Of a stretch of 64,000 nucleotides of DNA, positions 1 to 8,577 are shown piece by piece. Below the pieces are notes generated by a model, which worked only from the letters and a program-made list of their open reading frames with translations, did not search any database and was not told the origin of the DNA. Every line of letters starts with the position of its first letter. Position 1 is the stretch's first letter. The DNA comes from CAYXPR01 sp964467255 (lineage in GTDB: Bacteria; Pseudomonadota; Alphaproteobacteria; Rickettsiales; RGZB01): positions 1-64,000 of the forward strand of contig CAYXPR010000002.1 of NCBI GenBank assembly GCA_964467255.1, given 5' to 3'. The translations under genes were made by a program, and so were the position numbers.

Positions 1-3000
1 AATCTTCGGCATCAAAATCAGACAATAAATTATTTATCTGCTGGTCAACAAATTCTTTATCTAGTTGGTCCCAAATTATCCCAGTATTAAAAATAATGTT
101 AGAATTATCACCAGTATAATCCCCTGGAAAAATATCTGTTTGATCAGGGCTTTGTTCATAATTTTCAGTTGTGCTAAATGCTCTTTCTTTAACATTGTTA
201 ATTATCCCCAAACTTTTGTTATATATATAACTTAAATCTGACCTTATGCCATTCTCCAGAGCATCATGATACATGCTCATGTAAACAACACCACCAATAA
301 AGCCAACAGCAAGCCCAAATGGTGTCAAAGTAACACCAGCAACCGATGCAAGTGCACCTGCAGCCACGGTTCCAGCATTCCCACCAACAACCGTCGTCGT
401 AGAGTCTAGAACAAAGTCTCCACCTGCAACGAATAAAGCTTCTCCTTTTGTGCCACCGTTATTCAGAACCCATTCTATATCATTCTGAGCATCAAAATTT
501 ATATCGGTAACTGATAGAATTTTGCCGTACGGACCCAATATTTTTAAACTTTTAAACTCCTCATAACCGGACTTTGCTAACTCAGAAAACTGGTTAAGTG
601 TTATTGCACCAAGATCGTTCATGTACTCTATGGCGGCCTTGTTTTTTGCCGCCATTTCCTCTTGGTCCGAGGCCGTTAGTGGAGAAAAAACTTTTAGCTT
701 ATCTGGAAGCAAGCTAAAGCCAGAAAATAAATTTTCTGTCGGATTTTTTAATGTTTCTAAATTATGCGCATCAAACGCCAATAACGTTTTCTGCCCCTCA
801 AATTGTGAGAAATTTCCTGCATTCACTGCGTTAAATAACTCCGCCGCGCTGCCGCCATACTTCAACTCATACCCATCGCCGAGGTCAGCAATCGCATAGC
901 CGTTTTCCTCGCGCACCTGACTCGCATCCAGCGTATCGCCAAACGAACCGCCCAGCAGCACCACGTTTTCCGCACTGCCATTGATGTCGTCAATCACAAA
1001 GGTTTTGGTGTTATATCCCGCCAGCTTCTCCGCCGTAACATGATAGACCTTATAACTGCCCAGCAGTTCCGGCTCGGGCCTATCCACCACGCCCGTTAAA
1101 TGCTCGGTCAGCTTATCGGCCTCTACGTTCTTCACAATCACGCTTTTACCCGCGCCGATGTTCAGCACCGTATCATCACCCACCTGCTGAATGCCAACTT
1201 GATCTTTATAGGTCAGCCCCAAGCCTTGCAGGTTGATGAGATGCGCGGGGTCCGTGGTGTTGAAACCCTCAATCACCTGCACCTTGCCGCCGCTGCCTTC
1301 CACGTTAAACACTTGCATGGTGAGGCCGGAAACGGCTGCGTTCACGTTGTTAAAATCAATGGTGAGCGGCTTGGTGATGTATTCAATCTGCCCTTGCCCC
1401 ACATGGATCACTTTATGGTCCTGCTGCGTTTGCGTGTAGCTGATTGCATCACTTTCGCGCCAGTCTTTCAGCAACTGGTCCATGGTGTTTTCAAAATTCA
1501 CACCCTGTGCTTCGTTTAAAATAAAATTGGCTTCGCTCAGTTGATTGGTGCTAACGCCTTTTATTTCCAGTACGCGCCCGCCGCCAAGGTCGCCCACTGT
1601 GTTGCCGCCTTCATCGCGCAGGTTCAGGCTTGCAATATCTGCCACGCCGAAGGAGCGGATGTCGATCAGGTTAAAGCCTTTGTATAAATCCGCGTTGCCA
1701 ACATTGTCTGCGCCCACGCCTTCCACCACATAATGCTTCACGTTTTCGTTTAAGGTGGCTTGTTTGATGGCGTCGGGGATAATGTCGAACTTTGCACCCA
1801 CATTGAATACATTGATGGATTTGTGAGCAGACCACTCGCCAAGGAAATCGGTGGAGTTGAGGAGGTTCGCGTCCACATTCTCCAAAGTAAGCGTCTGCCC
1901 ATTGCCTAAATCCAGCACGGCATTGCTGCCATCCTGCGTAATCACCAGTTCGTCGAAGCTGGCGGCCTCCAGCACGCGGCGGATATCGACCTTTTCATGC
2001 CATGCGGATTGTTCAAAGTCTGTGATGGTGTCGCTACCATCATCAGTGCGGAGAGCGAAGATATCCTCGCCCTCCCCACCGGTGGTTGTATCGTTGCCTT
2101 TGTCACCAAACAGCGTGTCTTGGCCTAGGCCGCCTTGCACCAGGTCATTGCCTTGGCCACCGCGCAGCAAATCATTCTCTTCCATGCCATCGAGCACATC
2201 ATCGCCCTCATTGCCATAGAGGGTGTCTGCGCCAAAATTCCCGCGCAGCGTGTCGTTGCCTTCATTGCCTTCAAGGTAATCCAGCCCTTGCCCACCCTTG
2301 ATGGAATCATTGCCTTCCCCGCCCTGCACAAAGTCATTTCCCGCATTGGTCTGGATGCTGTCGTTGCCAAGGTCGCCCAGCACGGTGTCATCACCCTCGC
2401 CGCCTTCGGCTGTGTCGTTCCCCTGCCCGCCGCGCAGTGAATCATTACCATCACCGCCGCTTAAGAAATCATCCCCCGCTTGTGCGCTGATAGTGTCGTT
2501 TCCCGCCTCGCCGTGGAGCGTGTCACCTTCATCCACTTCGCCTGCCACGTTGTTTGCGCCATGCAGTGCGTCATCGCCTTCACCGCCCAGTACGGTGTCT
2601 GCACCCGCGCCGCCATAGGCCAAGTCATTATGCGTATCGCCCATGATGCTGTCATTTCCGGCATCGCCATTCAACGTATCAAGCCCCTGCCCGCCTCGTA
2701 GGAAATCATTGCCATCGCCGCCGGAAACTGTGTCTTCCCCGGCTTGCGCGTTGACGGTGTCATCGCCCGCACCACCGCTAATGGTGTCGTGTCCATCTTG
2801 CTCACCGGCAATATTATTCGCGCCATACATCACGTCATTTCCGGCATCACCGCTGATAACGTCTGCATGGTCACCGCCATACACAGTATCATCCCCATCA
2901 CCACCAGAAACGGTATCGTAGCCTTCATTACCGTTCACGTTATCACTGCCTGCATCACCAGCTAGGGAGTCTTCGAATGTTCCGCCAGTGACTGTGTCGT

Positions 3001-4144
3001 TATCTAGCCCGCCACGTACCGTATCATTCCCAGCGCCGCCTGTGAGTGAATCATGCCCGGCTTGTCCACTGATATAATCGTTTCCATTTTCACCATTGAT
3101 GGTATCAGCACCGTCTGCCTCGCCTGCCGCATCGTTTGCGCCATGGAGCGTGTCGTTGCCTTCCCCGCCTAAAATGCTATCTGCACCGTCACCACCATAG
3201 CCGATGTCATTGCCATCGTCGCCTTGCAGCACATCATTCGCCGTACCGCCTGAAAGCGTATCCTGATCTTGCCCGCCGCGGAGGGTGTCTGCACCCTCAC
3301 CACCTTGCAGCATATCATTGCCCGATTGGCCGCTAACGGAGTCATTGCCTGCGCCGCCATCCATCACATCGCCGCCATCTACTTCACCTGCGATGTTATT
3401 TGAACCATGAAGCGTATCGCTACCATCGTTTCCCTGCACGGTGTCCGCACCATCGCCACCATAAGCAACGTCATCACCTGCATCACCCATTAGGCTGTCG
3501 GCGCCAGCATCACCTCTGATCTGGTCGTTATCGGCACCACCACGTACGGTATCATTGCCGTTATTGCCATAGAGATTATCGTTACCAGCCTGACCATTAA
3601 TACTGTCATTGCCCTCTCCACCCGCGATGTAATCTCCGCCATCGGCTTCACCAACTGCATTGTTGGCGCCAAAAAGATTATCATTGCCGCTACCACCATC
3701 CAAATTGTCAGCGCCGCCGCCACCATACACATAATCATTGCCATCATCGCCGCGCACAACATCGTCGCCGTTACCACCGTAAGCGTAGTCATTATCCGCA
3801 CCACCATACACATAGTCGTTCCCATCTTCGCCATACACATAATCCACGCCATTATCACCATACACATAGTCATTATCTGCGCCGCCATAGGCACGGTCCG
3901 AACCATCGCCACCGTAGAGCCTATCACTGCCTAAATCACCTCGCAGATAGTCATCTCCTAAATCACCTAAAACCTGGTCGTTGCCCTGTCCGCCACGCAC
4001 GTCATCATTGCCTTGCCCGCCGCGCAGGTAATCATCCCCCGCGGCACCGTTTATTACGTCATTTCCTGCCATACCATTAATATTATCGGCAGTGGCCGTT
4101 CCCATAATGTTGTCGTTACCAGCAGTGCCGTTGATGTTTGCCAT
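1..4144 (-). CDS. Giant RTX calcium-binding repeat protein, 3' end beyond the window
   Basis: The frame starts at an ATG at 4144, behind an AAGGA ribosome site, and stays open to base 1, giving at least 1,381 residues. Residues 1 to about 690 are almost entirely GGxGxDxxx-type nonapeptides, the calcium-binding beta-roll repeat of type I-secreted proteins, and begin right at the N-terminus. Several early repeats are Tyr-rich (YVYGG). A cap typical of RTX proteins follows (EDIFALRTDDGSDTITDFE, about 690-710), then about 400 residues of non-repetitive sequence. Residues about 1240-1290 are Gly/Ala-rich and hydrophobic and could insert in a membrane. From about residue 1100 onward (bases 1-840) the DNA is visibly more AT-rich than the repeats. 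The type I secretion signal normally lies at the C-terminus, which is not present here. Known of the family: secreted adhesins, toxins and enzymes. Inferred: a surface or toxin-like protein; no enzyme motif is recognised. Confidence 0.9.
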   Translation of the reverse strand, partial: MANINGTAGNDNIMGTATADNINGMAGNDVINGAAGDDYLRGGQGNDDVRGGQGNDQVLGDLGDDYLRGDLGSDRLYGGDGSDRAYGGADNDYVYGDNGVDYVYGEDGNDYVYGGADNDYAYGGNGDDVVRGDDGNDYVYGGGGADNLDGGSGNDNLFGANNAVGEADGGDYIAGGEGNDSINGQAGNDNLYGNNGNDTVRGGADNDQIRGDAGADSLMGDAGDDVAYGGDGADTVQGNDGSDTLHGSNNIAGEVDGGDVMDGGAGNDSVSGQSGNDMLQGGEGADTLRGGQDQDTLSGGTANDVLQGDDGNDIGYGGDGADSILGGEGNDTLHGANDAAGEADGADTINGENGNDYISGQAGHDSLTGGAGNDTVRGGLDNDTVTGGTFEDSLAGDAGSDNVNGNEGYDTVSGGDGDDTVYGGDHADVISGDAGNDVMYGANNIAGEQDGHDTISGGAGDDTVNAQAGEDTVSGGDGNDFLRGGQGLDTLNGDAGNDSIMGDTHNDLAYGGAGADTVLGGEGDDALHGANNVAGEVDEGDTLHGEAGNDTISAQAGDDFLSGGDGNDSLRGGQGNDTAEGGEGDDTVLGDLGNDSIQTNAGNDFVQGGEGNDSIKGGQGLDYLEGNEGNDTLRGNFGADTLYGNEGDDVLDGMEENDLLRGGQGNDLVQGGLGQDTLFGDKGNDTTTGGEGEDIFALRTDDGSDTITDFEQSAWHEKVDIRRVLEAASFDELVITQDGSNAVLDLGNGQTLTLENVDANLLNSTDFLGEWSAHKSINVFNVGAKFDIIPDAIKQATLNENVKHYVVEGVGADNVGNADLYKGFNLIDIRSFGVADIASLNLRDEGGNTVGDLGGGRVLEIKGVSTNQLSEANFILNEAQGVNFENTMDQLLKDWRESDAISYTQTQQDHKVIHVGQGQIEYITKPLTIDFNNVNAAVSGLTMQVFNVEGSGGKVQVIEGFNTTDPAHLINLQGLGLTYKDQVGIQQVGDDTVLNIGAGKSVIVKNVEADKLTEHLTGVVDRPEPELLGSYKVYHVTAEKLAGYNTKTFVIDDINGSAENVVLLGGSFGDTLDASQVREENGYAIADLGDGYELKYGGSAAELFNAVNAGNFSQFEGQKTLLAFDAHNLETLKNPTENLFSGFSLLPDKLKVFSPLTASDQEEMAAKNKAAIEYMNDLGAITLNQFSELAKSGYEEFKSLKILGPYGKILSVTDINFDAQNDIEWVLNNGGTKGEALFVAGGDFVLDSTTTVVGGNAGTVAAGALASVAGVTLTPFGLAVGFIGGVVYMSMYHDALENGIRSDLSYIYNKSLGIINNVKERAFSTTENYEQSPDQTDIFPGDYTGDNSNIIFNTGIIWDQLDKEFVDQQINNLLSDFDAED
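2549..3670 (-). repeat. Higher-order 264-bp repeat inside the RTX gene, five markers
   Basis: A non-canonical block of the form GANNxAGExDGGDxIxG interrupts the nonapeptides five times. Its GANN-type codons lie at 3659-3670, 3395-3406, 3131-3142, 2813-2824 and 2549-2560. The spacings are 264, 264, 318 and 264 bp, that is 88, 88, 106 and 88 residues. Each standard unit is an 18-residue marker, seven nonapeptides and a 7-residue remainder. The long unit carries exactly two extra nonapeptides (54 bp). This indicates growth by tandem duplication of an 88-residue module. Confidence 0.85.
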
Positions 4145-4160
4145 TGTTTTTTTCCTTTTT

Positions 4161-4174
4161 TAGCAGATGTGCTA
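4161..4174. promoter_or_regulatory. 14-bp palindrome TAGCA-N4-TGCTA before the RTX gene
   Basis: TAGCAGATGTGCTA lies 16 bp upstream of the RTX start codon and directly next to its ribosome site. The same TAGCA-N4-TGCTA pattern occurs at 4456-4469, with a near copy at 4477-4490, around the promoter of the neighbouring lipoprotein gene. Shared palindromes at two promoters suggest one repressor controls both genes. No candidate regulator gene is in the window. Confidence 0.55.
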
Positions 4175-4210
4175 TATTGTGCACGCAGTAGTCTTAATGA
4201 ACTGCAACAA

Positions 4211-4411
4211 CTAGATTTCTTTTATAAAATGAGCCTTTTGGAATGGTGCCTGAGGCCTTTTGTACGACTGGTACTGCCCTTGAAGGTTAGAAGTTGCAAA
4301 GCCCCCTGCAACGAAGCTTTTTGCTTTGCTAACTTGTGAACAAGCACATAAAGCAAAAACCACGCACAATAAGAAAACGGACCTTATCGCTATCATTTGA
4401 TGCCGCCTCAT
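4211..4411 (-). CDS. Small lipoprotein, unknown function (66 aa)
   Basis: The ATG at 4411 gives MRRHQMIAIRS followed by a hydrophobic stretch ending in LCAC, a plausible lipobox, so the mature protein would be a lipid-anchored peptide of about 45 residues. The reading frame is open further upstream to 4528, but the promoter at 4448-4476 lies inside that extension, which argues for the short form. GGGGAA upstream of 4411 can serve as the ribosome site. It is transcribed in the same direction as the RTX gene and shares its palindromic operator, so it may be co-regulated with it. The mature part is rich in Gln, Lys and Ser with no family recognised. Confidence 0.6.
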   Translation of the reverse strand: MRRHQMIAIRSVFLLCVVFALCACSQVSKAKSFVAGGFATSNLQGQYQSYKRPQAPFQKAHFIKEI

Positions 4412-4447
4412 ACTTTCCCCATTCATACGAGTTTTTGATAATACAGA

Positions 4448-4476
4448 ACCATATTTAGCATATCTGCTATTGTCAA
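4448..4476 (-). promoter_or_regulatory. Sigma-70-type promoter of the small lipoprotein gene
   Basis: On the minus strand TTGACA (4471-4476) is followed after 17 bp by TATGGT (4448-4453). The -35 is a perfect consensus and the -10 matches 4 of 6. The 5' leader to the ATG at 4411 would be about 30 nt. Confidence 0.6.
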
Positions 4477-4490
4477 TAGTATATTTGCTA
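4456..4490. promoter_or_regulatory. Paired operators spaced 21 bp apart
   Basis: TAGCATATCTGCTA at 4456-4469 sits between the -35 and -10 boxes. TAGTATATTTGCTA at 4477-4490 sits just upstream of the -35. Their centres are 21 bp apart, two helical turns, so two repressor dimers could bind on one face of the DNA. The palindrome matches the one before the RTX gene at 4161-4174. Confidence 0.55.
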
Positions 4491-4582
4491 AAGACGTAAG
4501 CACTCAAAAAACAATGAAATTTTGACATATTTCGTTATCATGAGGAAACCAACGGCATGTTCTAAACATAAAAAGGTTCGCT

Positions 4583-6280
4583 ATGAACATCCCAATCCCC
4601 CATGCCAGCATCCCTTACCTGCACGAGGGAATTGTATTCCTGTTGAGTGCCGTTGTGGTGGCGCTGATGCTGAAAAAATTGCGCCTTAGCCCCGTGCTGG
4701 GTTACCTGATTGCCGGCGTCGCCATTGGGCCGCATGGCCTGAAGCTCATCACGGACCATCAGAACATCTCAAGCTTTGCCCAACTAGGCGTAGTGTTTCT
4801 GCTGTTTATCATCGGGCTTGAGCTTTCCTTCACCAAACTACGGCAGATGAGCACGCTTATCTTTGGGCTTGGGTCGCTGCAGGTGCTTATCACCGGTGCT
4901 GCCATTGCTGGCGTGGCTTACCTGTGGGGTAACCGCGCGGAAGTAGCGCTGCTGCTTGGCATCAGCTTAGCGCTTTCTTCTACCTCCCTCGTCGTTCAGG
5001 TGCTGGCCGACCGTGGCGAAGCCGCCAGCCGCGTGGGCATCACCAGCTTTGCGATTTTATTGATGCAAGACTTGGCCGTTGTGCCTTTGCTCGCCATCAT
5101 CACCGCACTTGGCACGCTCGGTGCGGAGGCTTCTTTAGGCGAAGCGCTGCTAGTGGCGCTGCTGAAAGCAGTGGGTGCGATTGCTGTGATTCTGATAGTC
5201 GGGCGTTATTTATGCGCTTACCCATTCCGTTGGGTGGCTGCGCTGAAAAACCAAGAATTATTCATCGCCCTTACCTTGTTGGTAATTTTAGGCACAGGCA
5301 TGCTTACACACGCCGCCGGCCTTTCGATGGAGATGGGAGCGTTCTTAGCCGGTTTGCTGCTCGCAGGCACGGAATATAGCCATCAGATAGAATCAGACAT
5401 CCGCCCGTTTCGTGGGTTGCTGCTCGGACTGTTCTTCACCACCGTGGGCATGAGCATTGATTTTGCTGCCGTGAACCACCAAGCCTTCTGGTTGATTGCA
5501 TCCGTGCTGGGGCTGATTGCACTAAAGTCATCCATCCTTACCGTACTGTGCCTTGCCTTCCGTTTACCGCTACCGTTAGCAGCACGCACTGGCTTGCTGC
5601 TGGGTGAGGCTGGAGAATTCGTGTTTATCGTGGTCGCGGCCGCCGTGCAGTTCAAGCTTATGCCAGCTGATGTTGGTCACTTCATGGTGCTGGTGGCGGG
5701 GCTTTCGCTACTGGCCACACCGCTGCTCGCCAGCCTCGGGGCCTTCGCCGAACACCTGCTGCAAAAGCGCCTGCCAAAACAGCGTTTGCTTAAAAACAAG
5801 AATGATGAAACCCTTAGAAACCACGTGGTGATTGCAGGCTTCGGGCGGATGGGAAAAACTGTTGCGCGCATGCTGGCATCGGAAAATATTCCGTATATCG
5901 GTGTCGACAACGATAGCAAGTCGATTGCTGCCAACGCCAAAAAATTTCATGTGTTTTTTGGCGATGCTACGCGCAAAGATATTATGGAACATGCAGGCAT
6001 TGAACGCGCGGCGGCAGTCTTGGTAACCATCGACTCACCAGCGCATGCCTCACGCTGCGTTACCACCATCCGCCAGCATTGGCCAGACACAAAAATCTTC
6101 GCCCGCGCGTGGGATGAAAAAGAAGTAAAACAACTGAAGGCCAGCGGTGCCACCGAGGTGGTACAGGAAACACTGGAATCCAGTCTTTCACTCGCGCAAA
6201 AAGTATTCACCACCATCGGGGTGCCCGATGAAGTGCTGGAAGCTGTTATTAAGAAAATGCGGGCGAAAGAAAAGGCCTAA
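4583..6280 (+). CDS. Kef/CPA2-type monovalent cation:proton antiporter with TrkA-N domain
   Basis: At 565 residues it has the layout of KefB/KefC-like antiporters. About 12 hydrophobic segments (residues 10-385) form the Na+/H+ exchanger domain. A C-terminal Rossmann RCK/TrkA-N domain follows from about residue 410, with VVIAGFGRMGKTVARML as its nucleotide-binding loop. It would sit in the inner membrane and move K+ or Na+ against protons under ligand control. There is no adjacent KefF/KefG-type ancillary oxidoreductase, so the exact ion and ligand are unknown. The gene stands alone and its stop overlaps the convergent gene by 4 bp. Confidence 0.9.
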   Translation: MNIPIPHASIPYLHEGIVFLLSAVVVALMLKKLRLSPVLGYLIAGVAIGPHGLKLITDHQNISSFAQLGVVFLLFIIGLELSFTKLRQMSTLIFGLGSLQVLITGAAIAGVAYLWGNRAEVALLLGISLALSSTSLVVQVLADRGEAASRVGITSFAILLMQDLAVVPLLAIITALGTLGAEASLGEALLVALLKAVGAIAVILIVGRYLCAYPFRWVAALKNQELFIALTLLVILGTGMLTHAAGLSMEMGAFLAGLLLAGTEYSHQIESDIRPFRGLLLGLFFTTVGMSIDFAAVNHQAFWLIASVLGLIALKSSILTVLCLAFRLPLPLAARTGLLLGEAGEFVFIVVAAAVQFKLMPADVGHFMVLVAGLSLLATPLLASLGAFAEHLLQKRLPKQRLLKNKNDETLRNHVVIAGFGRMGKTVARMLASENIPYIGVDNDSKSIAANAKKFHVFFGDATRKDIMEHAGIERAAAVLVTIDSPAHASRCVTTIRQHWPDTKIFARAWDEKEVKQLKASGATEVVQETLESSLSLAQKVFTTIGVPDEVLEAVIKKMRAKEKA

Positions 6281-6840
6281 GAAGGGCCGCCCATGCCGTC
6301 GTCGGCGCCGGGGACGTTGCCGTCAGGATATTTCGCCGCGATATTCTTGCGCACCAATTCCTGCACGTCCGGATTTTTAACCACATGCATCTGCAGAAAA
6401 TCCGTCAGCCGCTCTTCCACAACTCTCATCCCGTTGTTGATGTTGCTCGTGCGAACCGTATCGAACGGTACAATCTCGCGGTAAAGTGTGTTTATAGCAT
6501 TGCTCATGCGCGAAAGCGCCCCCGCTGCCACAAATCGTACGTCACTCATTGCGTCGGGTACGCGGCTAATCTCTACAGGCATTGTTTCAAGCGTTACCAA
6601 TGAATCATCCACACGCTTGGCCGTAGCAACTAATACGCCATCTTTGTCGCACACCATTTCGGGCACGCCATCCTTGGCTTTATCAAAGTGTTTTGCAAGT
6701 GTAGGGGAAACAAGGTCAAGAATCAGAGAGACGCCTGCGCCTTTCCTCTCAACACACCCCATGTTAACGCAGACATACTCTTTCTTATCGAGTGCGGCGC
6801 AAATGTTAAAAATGGAGCTGCTAATTTCAGGTAATGGCAC
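6277..6840 (-). CDS. Hypothetical protein (187 aa)
   Basis: The frame opens with GTG at 6840, behind GGGGGGA, which is the best start visible. The protein is soluble, with no signal peptide or membrane segment. The N-terminal half has alternating strands; the C-terminal half is helical and charged, with a Gly/Asp/Pro-rich tail (PGADDGMGG). I do not recognise a family. It converges on the antiporter gene with a 4-bp overlap and lies 70 bp downstream of the permease gene on the same strand, so it could be the distal gene of the next transcription unit or be separately expressed. Confidence 0.6.
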   Translation of the reverse strand: MPLPEISSSIFNICAALDKKEYVCVNMGCVERKGAGVSLILDLVSPTLAKHFDKAKDGVPEMVCDKDGVLVATAKRVDDSLVTLETMPVEISRVPDAMSDVRFVAAGALSRMSNAINTLYREIVPFDTVRTSNINNGMRVVEERLTDFLQMHVVKNPDVQELVRKNIAAKYPDGNVPGADDGMGGPS

Positions 6841-6909
6841 AACAATCCCCCCGTGCCACGATTATACTAAAAAATCAGGGCAAAGGCTATTTTTGTAACC
6901 GATTGAAAA

Positions 6910-8496
6910 TTAGCGTTTTTTCTTCTTTCTCTTGGCGCCAGAGGCCTTTTTGCCACCGGAAACCTTACGCTTTTTAGGCGGACGGCCACCCGTGGGCAGT
7001 ATCATGCCCGAAGCCGCAGGGATAGAAGTGGAGATGCCTGAAGCACGCGCCTCACGATACACTGCGCTATTAAACTGGCCGAACAGAACATAAATCAACA
7101 GCCCTGCCAGCAGCCAGTATTTCAGGCGCATGAAGGTTTCATGCGGCATTTCTGAAATCAGATACATACTGGACACAATACCCAGAATCGGCACCCACGG
7201 CATACCCGGCGTACGGAATGGGCGGTGAAGATTCGGCTCTTTGCGGCGCAGATACAGCACGCTGAAGCACACCATGATGAATGCCGTGAGTGTGCCAAGA
7301 CTCACCATGTCACCCAGCACACGAATTGGTGTTAAGCCCGCCGCTAGCGCCACAATAGCGCCCACAATCAGCGTATTCAGATGCGGGGTTTTAAATTTCG
7401 GATGCACTTTGCAGAACACCGAAGGCAGCAAACCATCGCGGCCCATCACGTAGAACACGCGCGTTTGCGCATAGACCAGCACCAGCATCACCGAGCTAAG
7501 CCCCATGATAGCGCCCACCTTAATCAGGAACGCAAACCAGCCAAGGCCAATGCTATCCACTGCCACGGCAATGGGGTCGGGTACGTTCAGCGCAGGGTAA
7601 GGCACAATGCCCGTGAGCACCGCAGCCACTGCCATATATAAAACCGTGCACACCACCAGCGAACCTAAGATACCAATGGGGATATCCTTCTGCGGGTTTT
7701 TGGCTTCCTGCGCGGCAGTTGAAACCGCTTCAAAGCCGATATAGGCAAAGAAGATAATACCTGCCGCACGCACGATGCCGCTATAGCCGAACTCACCCGA
7801 TACGCCAGTGTTTTCCGGAATGAACGGGTGCCAGTTATCAGGGTTCACATAAAATGCGCCGACTAAAACGAAGGCAATAATCACCAGCATTTTTATCATT
7901 ACAATCACGTTATTTACTTTGGCTGATTCGCTGATGCCGAGAATCAACAGCATGGAAACTGCGCTGATACCAAGGGCCGCAGGCAGGTTAAACACTGCCG
8001 TAATCACCGAGCCATCGGCCAGCGTAACCGCTTGCCCATAGGCCGCCGAAAGATGTGGCGGAATAATAATGCCTAAATCTTTTAAGAAGCTCACGAGGTA
8101 ACCACTCCACCCCACCGCAACGGTAGCCGAGGCGAGGCCATATTCAAGCACCAAAAGCCAGCCCATCACCCACGCAAAAAATTCGCCGAGCGTGGCATAA
8201 GTGTACGTATACGCACTGCCGGAAATTGGCAGCACCGAAGCAAGTTCCGCATAGCAGAGGCCTGCGAAAGCGCAGACAAAACCTGCGAGAATAAATGAAA
8301 GCATAATGGCGGGGCCAGCATGTTGCGCGGCAGCCGTGCCTGTCATCACGAAAATACCGGCGCCGATGATGCAGCCGATACCAAGACTAACAAGATTGAG
8401 GGGACCTAAGGTGCGTTTGAGATGACCGGTTTCAGACTCAGCGCGAATGCGCGCGATAGACTTTTTGGCAAAGTAACGGTTCATTCGCTTCGTCAT
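6910..8496 (-). CDS. APC-family amino acid permease with basic C-terminal tail
   Basis: Twelve or more hydrophobic segments and the N-terminal motif LGIGCIIGAGIFVMTGTAA mark an amino acid/polyamine/organocation transporter, closest in style to the cationic amino acid transporter (YfnA-like) group. The ATG at 8496 is preferred because GGAGAG lies 8 bp before it; an upstream ATG at 8517 has no such site. The last 25 or so residues form an extreme Lys/Arg tail (GRPPKKRKVSGG and further Lys runs), unusual for the family and presumably cytosolic. Substrate is not deducible. It is apparently monocistronic. Confidence 0.88.
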   Translation of the reverse strand: MTKRMNRYFAKKSIARIRAESETGHLKRTLGPLNLVSLGIGCIIGAGIFVMTGTAAAQHAGPAIMLSFILAGFVCAFAGLCYAELASVLPISGSAYTYTYATLGEFFAWVMGWLLVLEYGLASATVAVGWSGYLVSFLKDLGIIIPPHLSAAYGQAVTLADGSVITAVFNLPAALGISAVSMLLILGISESAKVNNVIVMIKMLVIIAFVLVGAFYVNPDNWHPFIPENTGVSGEFGYSGIVRAAGIIFFAYIGFEAVSTAAQEAKNPQKDIPIGILGSLVVCTVLYMAVAAVLTGIVPYPALNVPDPIAVAVDSIGLGWFAFLIKVGAIMGLSSVMLVLVYAQTRVFYVMGRDGLLPSVFCKVHPKFKTPHLNTLIVGAIVALAAGLTPIRVLGDMVSLGTLTAFIMVCFSVLYLRRKEPNLHRPFRTPGMPWVPILGIVSSMYLISEMPHETFMRLKYWLLAGLLIYVLFGQFNSAVYREARASGISTSIPAASGMILPTGGRPPKKRKVSGGKKASGAKRKKKKR

Positions 8497-8577
8497 AAGG
8501 CATCTCTCCATGCGCACGTTGCTACCACTTTGAATAGCAGCCCGCCCCTAGGATAGCAACCTCTTATTCTCAAAGGC

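Noticed and set aside
621..3927. Many open frames on both strands across the repeat region
   Set aside because: They follow the 27-bp periodicity of the RTX gene in other frames and consist of repeated Pro/Ser/Cys or Met/Thr words, so they are shadows of the single long minus-strand frame.
2100..4100. Regularly spaced short repeats resembling a CRISPR array
   Set aside because: The period is 27 bp without unique spacers, and the repeats translate as GGxGxD nonapeptides in one long frame.
4211..4528. Longer 105-residue version of the small lipoprotein
   Set aside because: Its first 39 codons contain the promoter and operators, and the signal peptide begins only at the start codon at 4411.
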